A DNA stretch of 13,505 nucleotides from positions 1-13,505 of the forward strand of contig DAINMX010000184.1 of assembly GCA_036736205.1 (NCBI GenBank), read 5' to 3'. The notes under the pieces are model-generated. The model was not told where the DNA came from and searched no databases. It was given only the letters and a program-made list of their open reading frames with translations. Shown here one piece after another: positions 8,101-13,505 of this stretch; position 1 is the stretch's first letter; the number at the start of each line of letters is the position of its first letter. This DNA is from XYA12-FULL-58-9 sp001798605. Its GTDB lineage: Bacteria > Myxococcota > XYA12-FULL-58-9. The translations under genes and the position numbers were made by a program.

Positions 8101-10947
8101 GAGTTTGTCGACCGCTTCGGCAACTCGAGTCCTGTTCCCACCTCTATCAGCTTCACCGATATTAACGGCAATGCCTGTGCGGTCGGCACCGATTGTCAGG
8201 TGATACGCTTGAGTCCGGAACCCACGACTTCCGATTGTGCTGAGGTGGCGAGTTCCTTGCATTACGATACCGAGTACTTGGTCTACAGCTCGGCCCTGTT
8301 GCACGCGGCGGACAACGATCCCGCCAACAACGCCAATGCCACAACCTCCCCCGTATCGATCAGCACGGGGGCTGCGCCGAGCATCACCTCGGTAGGCACG
8401 GATAATGGAGTGACCACCTGCACCCTCACGGGAACCGACACCAACTGCAACCGCTGGGAGGACGATGGCCAGCGCGTTCCGGTCAATAGCCGCCTGTTGA
8501 TGGCGTTTGCCGCTGACATGTTGCCGGCGTCCTTCGTGGGTGACGCGTCGCCGGCTCTGCCGAGCACCAATGATACCGACACCGTACTTTTGCACCAGCT
8601 CGATGACGATTGCACCGTTGCCCTCGACTTGAGCTACGACGTGGGAACCCGCACCCTCAGCGCGACACCGGTGGCCGGTGGCACCTGTTCCAATGGCATC
8701 ATCGATTCGGGCTGCGGCTTTGATGCCTCGGGACTGTTTGCTTTGCAGTTTGACAAGAACTACGCCCTCCTCATTCGTGGCCGCTCCTCAGACAATCCAG
8801 CGGCGGGGGTCGATCCCTGCGATCCCGCAGTCACGCCGTCCAACGATGGAAGCTACCTCGAAGCCTGCACCAGTGACGGCCGCTATCTCCTCGGCAATCG
8901 AACGTTCGCGTTTCGCACCAGTGCGGCGAACAATGTCGTCCTGTCGCCGTCGCCGAACGGCGAGGCGCAGGCGTGCAACTCCTACATCGTCGGCCAGTTT
9001 GACCGACCGGTGGCGCTCGACAGCCTCGATACGTCTTCGTTCCTCGTCGAGAAGCTCGCGGGTGAGACAGGCACCTCCTCGGTGTGGGACGGCGCCTTTA
9101 CGATCTCGGAAAAGAACGTCCTCTACATCAGTCTGCCGGCATTTTGTGATTCCAACAGTGCCAACGACACGATCACGCAAACGGTGACGCCGTTGGTCAC
9201 CGATCTGTTGGGCAATCCGTTTCCGACGGACACCTGCCGCTCCTGGGGGACCGCCAATCGCGGCAACTCGGAGCCGCAAACTACGGGTGCCGCTCCAACG
9301 TCTGGAGCGACCATCTTCGGCCATCAGCGCGTCGGTCTTTGTTGGGGCAATGGCCTCCAAGACCGTATCTTGCCGCAATCGGTCAATTCATTGACGCTGC
9401 CCATCGAAGATGTGGCGGCCGGGGATCTGTGGGCTGTGGCCTATGAGACTTTCAAGGTCAATACCGACCCCACCCATGGGGACTACACTTTTGCGACGCC
9501 CATGCTGGTCAATGGCGCTCCGGACGCCGTCCATTACTTCTTGGCCGGTCGCACCTATGAGATGACCGCCGTCACCTTTGGCATCGCGAGCGTGTTCAAC
9601 TTTGCCGTCGATAATACGCCGGGACCGGTGTGCGGCAGCGGCTGCACCTACACGGTGGAAACCACCCGGCCCAACGTCATCGCGGCGAGTCGCGATCCGG
9701 TTCCAGACGCAACCGATGTCTCACCGCGTGCGAGTGTGACCGTTCAATTCGACGAGCCGATCGATCCGTCGAGTGTGGTTGTGGGCGAATGGCAATATGT
9801 GAACATGAGCGTCGGCGGCATCAACGATCCGGTGCTCGCTATCGCCAACGGCGCACCAACGGGATTCTTCATCTTCCAGGACGGCGCGGGAAATCCGGTC
9901 GTTGGTCGCTACTACTTTGGCAACAGCACCACGGGCACCAAGAACGAAAACACCATGCCAACGTGCGGCGGCGGCGCTGCATCCTCCGTCAACGCACTCG
10001 CCTTTGACATCTTGCACTTCGAGCCCGAGGCACCCCTCAAAGGCGGAACCTACTCCATCAGTCTCGTGGACACGACTGACGGCGGATGTGCAGACTACGG
10101 CGTCACCCCCCGGGATCCCAGCGCCGCACTCGAGACGGTGGCGGACACCGCCGGCAACTGTCTGGCTGCTTCCACCAACAACGATTGGAGCTTCACCGTC
10201 GATACAACGCCGCCGTCGTTGGTCTCGACCCTCCCGGCCGATCTTTCGGGCTCGCCGGACATCACCCATGATGAGTCGGTGGCCTATCAATTCGATGAAG
10301 CCATGGACGTGAGCTTGCCGCTTCCGGCGGTCACCATGACCACCTTCACGGCGCGGGCACCGGCCGCATGCGCCGACGGCAGTGACTATACGATTGGCGG
10401 TTGCGTGCGTTTCGGTACGGGCGGATCTCTCAACGGCGGGTGTGAGGGAGACTACTCCTGCGACACTGCCTTCTTCCAGGCGGTCGAGCCCTTTGCGTTT
10501 CCGACGCGACCCGACATCGAGCTCGATCTCCTAGGCGATGAGACAGCCGATATTGCCCAGAACACACCGTTTGCCGATGGCTCCGATCTCGACCCGTTGA
10601 CCAACATCGAGGTGGGCGACACGGTGGGGCCGCAGGTCATTTGTGTCACACCTGCGGTCGATCTCGAATGTGGTACGCCCATCGCCATACCGACGACGAT
10701 CGAGACCACGTTCGATGACAACGTCTCTGTTGCCGCTGCCGATGTGCGTCTCGAAGATGCTCTAACGGGAATGCCGGTGGATCTGTCGGGCCACGTGAGT
10801 GTGGCTGGACGTGTGCTCACCTTGGACGTCACGGGCATTTTGGCGGCGGGCACCTGCTACCGGGGTGCCGTTCTCACCTCGGTGACGGATGACGATCCGG
10901 CGGCACTGTTGCGTACCTTCCATTTTGGCTTTGTCACGGCACCCTAG
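5179..10947 (+). CDS. Giant Ig-like (Big_5-type) repeat protein, probable lipoprotein
   Basis: This 1922-residue protein begins MKKLSTLMMLATAFGFACSD: a short signal peptide ending at C18, with a relaxed lipobox (GFAC lacks the usual Leu at -3), so lipidation is likely but not certain. The rest is about eleven repeats that open with a VxxxxPxxGxxGVPxDxxVxVxF-like strand pair, as in SbsA/Big_5 Ig-like domains. They start near residues 32, 154, 327, 496, 648, 772, 1066, 1251, 1495, 1675 and 1814. Wider gaps at 772-1066 and 1251-1495 hold insertions. Cys residues are frequent and often paired, suggesting disulfides outside the cytoplasm. Calcium-type loops occur at 203-214 and 577-588. There is no enzyme motif, C-terminal sorting domain or transmembrane segment. 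The ATG at 5179 follows GAGG by 10 bases and gives the signal peptide; upstream in-frame codons overlap the barrel gene. It ends with tandem TAG stops. A surface or periplasmic adhesion or structural role is inferred, possibly with the barrel protein as partner. Confidence 0.85.
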   Translation: MKKLSTLMMLATAFGFACSDQQFTTNVDLSLRVIHISPSGNSESAPIDASIEVSFNQEIKETTVTSETVFLEDVTDMNHIVNVPTSSVYLPGNQDAGRAPRVTVTPNNNSGTPTPLGYSRLYRLTLTTGIERVGPPDGTLVANVQSVFRVVDPPPLYVLLRVPGPDDVQVPRATTLQASTACPDGSSTQTVVFSESVKQAQIDTNGDGAWNATDRSAAIPSLLQVEDRDTGLPIDGSLAFHREADLTECVEDTPCVLEFVPTSLAYCRWQYSQAVGVTLDGGLESERAARIENANGETRIRGTLGEDKDFADPDVHVDLDWAYRLEDPPALGLLDRLPSRAAQGIPLDTTIAMTFTDGIERALIDIDGTPDAGAVRVEYTDTCTPALYPDNCTGFTVLPGTFSFETVAGDTPNESEPPDNADIEGDDWRLVFTPTEPLIESRVVRVSALASLASDRATVIINEVTATRVRGTLGNDHDFEGTAPGADQVWTFRALDPPVLTVVSSTPGNGAKGVPTDTNVQVNFSEDLECASVTSSTFQVFDTTNAVSTDLCVIVSDLCATSAPTITVGGDRVQLIDTDSSGGYDAILCDPQPSLIGGGLDTDFAHSATVVVELDAGLGGIQSARASAFGGQLPTPPDPNTIAFEVVDRPPLLVLAATPSDGQQGVDPATPVVVRFDRSVNASTVTNAAHFFLQEIDGFGGSVLGSVAGTYAVSSSVATQDTVTFTPSAELEYEKTFRYTLTTDVCEPKLASESGGCLVVDYLAEFQVRSAFDLAVIAFAPLNDETGVPMDQAMHVTFSRGIDPTSIGDNGTTNPNEWNLFLAFGRTVDSEKAMDLAVLADCSAVGGGVLTVGGHFCVDGATVSFAPDTTADHFDNSTGIAGADGTMDWRFLTDYSLVAAPGVLDLLTPPTTLPTVFAAFFETQLSGLVQRIYLDPPGSVLGDFVFEFAEPFASTLNNGSNLTDLAVRDSAFWVEFVDRFGNSSPVPTSISFTDINGNACAVGTDCQVIRLSPEPTTSDCAEVASSLHYDTEYLVYSSALLHAADNDPANNANATTSPVSISTGAAPSITSVGTDNGVTTCTLTGTDTNCNRWEDDGQRVPVNSRLLMAFAADMLPASFVGDASPALPSTNDTDTVLLHQLDDDCTVALDLSYDVGTRTLSATPVAGGTCSNGIIDSGCGFDASGLFALQFDKNYALLIRGRSSDNPAAGVDPCDPAVTPSNDGSYLEACTSDGRYLLGNRTFAFRTSAANNVVLSPSPNGEAQACNSYIVGQFDRPVALDSLDTSSFLVEKLAGETGTSSVWDGAFTISEKNVLYISLPAFCDSNSANDTITQTVTPLVTDLLGNPFPTDTCRSWGTANRGNSEPQTTGAAPTSGATIFGHQRVGLCWGNGLQDRILPQSVNSLTLPIEDVAAGDLWAVAYETFKVNTDPTHGDYTFATPMLVNGAPDAVHYFLAGRTYEMTAVTFGIASVFNFAVDNTPGPVCGSGCTYTVETTRPNVIAASRDPVPDATDVSPRASVTVQFDEPIDPSSVVVGEWQYVNMSVGGINDPVLAIANGAPTGFFIFQDGAGNPVVGRYYFGNSTTGTKNENTMPTCGGGAASSVNALAFDILHFEPEAPLKGGTYSISLVDTTDGGCADYGVTPRDPSAALETVADTAGNCLAASTNNDWSFTVDTTPPSLVSTLPADLSGSPDITHDESVAYQFDEAMDVSLPLPAVTMTTFTARAPAACADGSDYTIGGCVRFGTGGSLNGGCEGDYSCDTAFFQAVEPFAFPTRPDIELDLLGDETADIAQNTPFADGSDLDPLTNIEVGDTVGPQVICVTPAVDLECGTPIAIPTTIETTFDDNVSVAAADVRLEDALTGMPVDLSGHVSVAGRVLTLDVTGILAAGTCYRGAVLTSVTDDDPAALLRTFHFGFVTAP
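5785..5820 (+). other. EF-hand/dockerin-like calcium loop in the repeat protein
   Basis: Residues 203-214 of the repeat protein read DTNGDGAWNATD, which has Asp/Asn at loop positions 1, 3, 5, 9 and 12 and Gly at 6, the pattern of an EF-hand-type calcium loop. It lies inside the second Ig-like repeat as an insertion. Confidence 0.55.
6067..6618 (+). repeat. Internal repeat pair RGTLGxDxDF in the repeat protein
   Basis: ETRIRGTLGEDKDFAD (6067-6114) and ATRVRGTLGNDHDFEG (6574-6621) are the same motif 169 codons apart, each followed by W-x-[YF]-R and then the DPP[AV]L that opens the next Ig-like domain. This fixes the repeat period here and shows that these two domains share a recent common ancestor, while other repeats are more diverged. 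Confidence 0.7.
6907..6942 (+). other. Second, weaker calcium-type loop in the repeat protein
   Basis: Residues 577-588 read DTDSSGGYDAIL, with Asp at positions 1, 3 and 9, Ser at 5 and Gly at 6. Position 12 is Leu and not Glu/Asp, so calcium binding is less sure than at the first loop. It occurs at the matching part of the fourth Ig-like repeat. Confidence 0.4.
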
Positions 10948-10960
10948 TAGTCCAACTCAG

Positions 10961-10983
10961 GTTCTTCTTGTTCTTCTTCTTGC
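10961..10983 (+). repeat. Pyrimidine-rich CTT tract before the regulatory operon
   Basis: The 79-base gap between the repeat-protein gene and the HATPase gene contains a run of CTT/GTT triplets (about 10961-10983). It gives no hairpin followed by a T-run, so no intrinsic terminator is evident; the tract could be a leader element or rut-like site. No promoter is recognisable in the gap, leaving open whether the regulatory genes are read through from the envelope operon. Confidence 0.4.
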
Positions 10984-11026
10984 CACTGGCGGCGTCTTGG
11001 GTCTGGATGTATCCTCCCTATCCAGA

Positions 11027-11509
11027 ATGCCTGACGATCTCATTCTTACCGTCCCCCCGATTTGGGAAGAAATTGAAGGAGTCCGCGAGGCCGTCCGTGC
11101 CCATCTGCAAAGGCAGGGGATCGGTGACGGCTCGGTGGACGCCTTGTCGATGGTCGCCACCGAGCTCATGGAGAATGCCAACAAGTACGGTGCCTTTGGA
11201 GTCGGCGACAAGATCACCATGACTTTGGAACAGGGCAGTGCAGCGATTACGGTGGGTGTGCGCCATGCCATCGGTGCCGCCGACGACAGCAACCTCGTAC
11301 GGCTGGACCGCACCGTGCAGTGGATACGTGGATTTCAAGATCCCTTCGAAGCCTACGTGGCTCGCCTCGAAGAAGTGTCAGCGCAGAGCCTCTACAGCGA
11401 AGAGAGCGGGCTCGGACTCGTTCGCATTGCCTACGAAGGTCGCGCCATCCTCGATTTCTGCCTGGAGGCGGACGGCACCGTCACCGTCTCAGCGGTTTAC
11501 CCACTTTAG
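11027..11509 (+). CDS. RsbW/SpoIIAB-like HATPase-domain regulator
   Basis: The 160-residue protein matches stand-alone HATPase_c_2 regulators. The N box is TELMENANKYG (45-55), with E46 and N50 in the positions used for catalysis and Mg-ATP binding in anti-sigma serine kinases. SGLGLVRI (127-134) matches the glycine-rich G2 loop. The G1 box (DxGxG) is missing: the expected place has VRHAIGAADDSN, as in slr1658-like regulators with a helical insertion before G2. It could be a serine kinase of the downstream STAS protein or only bind it. The ATG at 11027 is the first after the preceding gene's stop; the frame is open further upstream, but those codons (a pyrimidine-rich VLLVLLLATGG stretch) have no start codon preceding the domain outside the upstream gene. 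No clear Shine-Dalgarno is visible. It is 79 bases after the repeat-protein gene and 11 bases before the STAS gene. Confidence 0.75.
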   Translation: MPDDLILTVPPIWEEIEGVREAVRAHLQRQGIGDGSVDALSMVATELMENANKYGAFGVGDKITMTLEQGSAAITVGVRHAIGAADDSNLVRLDRTVQWIRGFQDPFEAYVARLEEVSAQSLYSEESGLGLVRIAYEGRAILDFCLEADGTVTVSAVYPL

Positions 11510-11520
11510 ACCGAGGACAT

Positions 11521-11889
11521 ATGGAGACGAACACATTCACCCAGGGAGCTCTGACCATCGAAGTCGACGGCACCCAAGAACGGATCAACGTCAACCTGCT
11601 CGGTAAGAGCACCGCCCGCGATCCTGCTGCGTTCATCCTGCCGATTCTTGAACAGGCACTGCAAATGAGCACCGATCAACGTAAGCCCTTTCATCTCGAC
11701 TTCTGTAAGACTGAGTACTTGAACTCTTCGAGCATTACCCCCGTCGTTCGGATCCTCGAACGTGCCCGGAAGGGATCCAATCGAGTGACCGTGCACTACG
11801 ACAAGAGCCTGCGTTGGCAACACTTGAGCTTCACGGCTCTCGAAGTCTTTCAGACTGTGGACGACCGTATTCGTATCGAGGGGGTTTAG
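11521..11889 (+). CDS. STAS-like regulator of the slr1659/SpoIIAA type
   Basis: The 122-residue protein has the STAS-like layout: an N-terminal two-strand region (GALTIEVDG, ERINVNLLGKS), a helix (~35-49), the strand FHLDFCKTEYLNSSSIT (57-73), a helix with RILERARKG and a final strand-helix. LDF...YLNSSS aligns with the LDL...FMDSSG phosphorylation loop of SpoIIAA and with the FLNSSG of cyanobacterial slr1659; S69 aligns with the serine phosphorylated in SpoIIAA, and S70/S71 are near. In partner switching the HATPase protein phosphorylates this serine and releases or captures a target. The gene is 11 bases downstream of the HATPase gene, has GAGGA just before the ATG, and its stop abuts the start of the methyltransferase gene. 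SiaC-like regulators are a related alternative. Confidence 0.75.
   Translation: METNTFTQGALTIEVDGTQERINVNLLGKSTARDPAAFILPILEQALQMSTDQRKPFHLDFCKTEYLNSSSITPVVRILERARKGSNRVTVHYDKSLRWQHLSFTALEVFQTVDDRIRIEGV
11878..11889 (+). promoter_or_regulatory. Strong ribosome binding site for the methyltransferase gene
   Basis: GAGGGGG (11878-11884) followed by five bases precedes the GTG at 11890. It lies in the last codons of the STAS gene, whose TAG stop directly abuts the GTG. This decides the start and indicates translational coupling and matched expression of the two proteins. Confidence 0.75.
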
Positions 11890-13302
11890 GTGGCGCCGCG
11901 CTCCCAAAATTCTGTCGTCGAGGGCATCCTTGTTGAAACCAGCGGCATCGAGCGGCCATTTACAGTGACCAAGACCATGCCCCACTCGCTCATCGTCAGC
12001 TTTGAACAGTCAAAGGAGCCCAACGACGCGAGCGCGTTTGCAAACTGCCGTATCAGTCTTGGCGACAAATCCCTCGAGCTTGGCGCTGGCGAGTATCACA
12101 AGCACCCCGCCCTTCCCCGTCGCCGCAAGGACGATCCGCCGCCGGAGCCAGGGCATGGCCGCTTGGTCTTTTCTGAGAACATTTGGAAATTCAGCTCGCT
12201 GCGGCACACCGGCAGAGTTACGAGCCTGCAACAACGAGTTCAACAACTTCCCCTGCTGTGGAAACGCAAGGAGCTCGTTTGCGCGCCATTTCGTCAGTAC
12301 ACCCTAGAGCTTCTCTACGATTTGCAGGTTTATCGGGCTCAATTCGACTCCGTAGACCGGGGCCTTGCGCGGGAGACCGAGGCCGTCAGGGAGCGTGTCA
12401 GCCAGACCATCGTGGACACCCAGTATGGTGCCTTCAGCAAGTTCCTCGACAGGAAGCTCGACGAGTTGGCTCTCGTCACCCGTCACTTCGACCGCTACGA
12501 GCACGAGTGCCATGGCTTCTTCTTTCGCAAACAACTCTGGGACATCATCTTGAGTGCAGCATTCATGGCTCGCACCAACCTCAAACCCCGCGGCTACGCT
12601 GGCGACTCGACGATGATGGACATGATCTACAAGAACGCGTTCATCGGTTCCAGTAGCTTTGCCCGCTTCATGCACTACCATCCTCTGCAGCACCCCGGCT
12701 CTTGCGCAGTGCGCAACCGACGCAAGATCGTCGTCGAGCGAATGCGGGAGATGTCGGCAGGGCGGGACAAGCCCCTGCGAATCATTTCCATCGCCTGTGG
12801 TCCGGCCCGTGAGCTCCTCGATCTCTTCGCCGAGCCAGAGGATCTCGACCGTTATCACTTGGTGCTTTTGGATCAGGATCCCGAGGCCATTGCAGAGGCG
12901 AAAGAATCGACAAACGCTGTGCAGGAGAAGTTGGGGCGAGCTCCCACCATCGAGTTCATTCATGGGTCAGTGCGAACGCTGTCCCAGGCTCTTGCGAAGT
13001 GTCAGGTGGAAAAGGCTGACTTTCTCTACACCATGGGGTTGTTTGACTATTTGACCCCACCGGTGGCGAGGTCGGTCTTGGGGCAATTGGCCACCCTTCT
13101 GCAGCCCAATGGTTCCATCCTGCTCGGCAACTTCCACCCAGAAAATCCCAGTCGGACTTATATGGAGTATTGGCTCGATTGGGTTCTCTTCTATCGAAAT
13201 GAAGAGGATCTCATTTCTTTGACACGAGGTTTGCCTGTGCGAGAATCAAGGGTGTTCCTGGAGCCTGACAAGGCTCAGCTCTTCATGGAAATGAAACTTT
13301 GA
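11890..13302 (+). CDS. PhcB-like SAM-dependent methyltransferase with N-terminal PilZ-like domain
   Basis: The 470-residue protein belongs to the family often labelled extracellular factor (3-hydroxypalmitic acid methyl ester) biosynthesis protein, typified by Ralstonia PhcB, which methylates a hydroxy fatty acid using SAM to make a quorum signal. Diagnostic parts are LKPRGYAGDSTMMDM (231-245), SAM motif I IISIACGPARE (298-308), an acidic strand end VLLDQD (325-330), LYTMGLFDYL (379-388) and LLGNFHPENP followed by the YWLDWVLFYR region (411-435). Residues ~1-100 resemble the beta-rich PilZ-like domain seen at the N-terminus of many family members, but the RxxxR and [DN]xSxxG motifs of c-di-GMP binders are absent. 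Residues ~105-220 are helical. Substrate is unproven: a 3-hydroxy fatty acid is inferred from family. The start is GTG directly after the STAS stop with a good ribosome site; the gene sits in a regulatory operon. Confidence 0.82.
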   Translation: MAPRSQNSVVEGILVETSGIERPFTVTKTMPHSLIVSFEQSKEPNDASAFANCRISLGDKSLELGAGEYHKHPALPRRRKDDPPPEPGHGRLVFSENIWKFSSLRHTGRVTSLQQRVQQLPLLWKRKELVCAPFRQYTLELLYDLQVYRAQFDSVDRGLARETEAVRERVSQTIVDTQYGAFSKFLDRKLDELALVTRHFDRYEHECHGFFFRKQLWDIILSAAFMARTNLKPRGYAGDSTMMDMIYKNAFIGSSSFARFMHYHPLQHPGSCAVRNRRKIVVERMREMSAGRDKPLRIISIACGPARELLDLFAEPEDLDRYHLVLLDQDPEAIAEAKESTNAVQEKLGRAPTIEFIHGSVRTLSQALAKCQVEKADFLYTMGLFDYLTPPVARSVLGQLATLLQPNGSILLGNFHPENPSRTYMEYWLDWVLFYRNEEDLISLTRGLPVRESRVFLEPDKAQLFMEMKL

Positions 13303-13316
13303 AGCATGTGAATTGG

Positions 13317-13505
13317 GTGAACGTGACGACTTCAAAACCAGTGGACGTTGGCGCGACTGAGAGCGATGCCCTTCGTGTCTATCTCGATGAGCTCGTCCAT
13401 TCTTGGTCGCTCACCCTCACCAAACTAGGGTTCACTCTCGTTCCCCTGTTCTTCATTCTCGACTATTTCATGATGCCCAGTGAGCTGCTCACGCGGTTCG
13501 CCATC
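13317..13505 (+). CDS. Membrane protein, N-terminal part (possible sensor), truncated by window edge
   Basis: An open frame runs from GTG 13317 to the right edge, 63 codons. After a ~28-residue soluble stretch, WSLTLTKLGFTLVPLFFILD (30-49) is a hydrophobic segment suitable as the first transmembrane helix, followed by YFMMPSELLTRFAI. The LGxxLVPLFxxLDxxxxP pattern is one I associate with the N-termini of multi-pass sensor kinases and cyclases; in Ralstonia the gene after phcB is the sensor kinase PhcS. Identity is therefore only inferred. Start is uncertain: GTG codons also occur in frame at 13308 and 13323, and no strong ribosome site distinguishes them. It begins within 15 bases of the methyltransferase stop, so the same operon is likely. 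Confidence 0.6.
   Translation, partial: MNVTTSKPVDVGATESDALRVYLDELVHSWSLTLTKLGFTLVPLFFILDYFMMPSELLTRFAI

Noticed and set aside
7045..8595. A 516-codon minus-strand frame antisense to the repeat protein
   Set aside because: It is antisense to clear Ig-like repeats, has low-complexity His/Arg/Gly composition typical of shadow frames in GC-rich genes, and shows no domain or ribosome site.
10889..11026. Longer N-terminus for the HATPase protein with a hydrophobic stretch like a signal peptide
   Set aside because: It would start inside the repeat-protein gene, and the hydrophobic run comes from a CTT-rich tract; the family is cytoplasmic and the domain begins at the ATG at 11027.

Overview
The window looks like a chromosomal segment of a GC-rich Gram-negative bacterium, most likely of the Myxococcota/deltaproteobacterial type. 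This is inferred from gene content only: a REC-GAF-histidine kinase-REC hybrid, an outer-membrane barrel protein with an Ala/Ser/Glu linker, a giant lipoprotein built of Big_5-type Ig-like repeats, a stand-alone HATPase/STAS pair, and a PhcB-like methyltransferase. No rRNA, tRNA, CRISPR array, insertion sequence or phage gene is visible.

Layout. (1) 1-313 holds no gene I can support; its end carries a strong candidate promoter/operator. (2) 314-1071 is an mqsRA-type toxin-antitoxin pair in the toxin-first order. The toxin frame is broken by one in-frame TGA (479-481), while the antitoxin, with its zinc finger and HTH, is intact and starts in a 4-base ATGA overlap with the toxin stop. (3) 1072-1284 is a convergent spacer with a small GC hairpin and what looks like the first ~25 codons of an ArsR-type regulator, a relic. 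(4) 1285-3384 (minus strand) encodes a soluble 699-residue hybrid histidine kinase with receiver domains at both ends. (5) 3385-3640 is a divergent spacer with an AT-rich block and five tandem TTGG units. (6) 3641-10947 is a two-gene envelope operon: a 499-residue exported outer-membrane-barrel protein and a 1922-residue exported repeat protein, probably a lipoprotein. (7) 11027 to the right edge is a tightly packed regulatory operon: an RsbW/SpoIIAB-like HATPase, an slr1659/SpoIIAA-like STAS protein, a 470-residue PhcB-like SAM methyltransferase, and the first 63 codons of a membrane protein.

How the genes may work together. The most interesting unit is region 7. In Ralstonia, PhcB makes a 3-hydroxy fatty acid methyl ester signal and is encoded with the sensor kinase PhcS. 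Here a PhcB-like enzyme directly abuts (0 bp) a partner-switch pair and is followed by a membrane protein that could be a sensor. This suggests a lipid-signal module whose synthesis is gated by a HATPase/STAS switch. That is inference from family resemblance and gene spacing. The envelope operon upstream and the divergent kinase may be functionally linked, but nothing in the sequence proves it.
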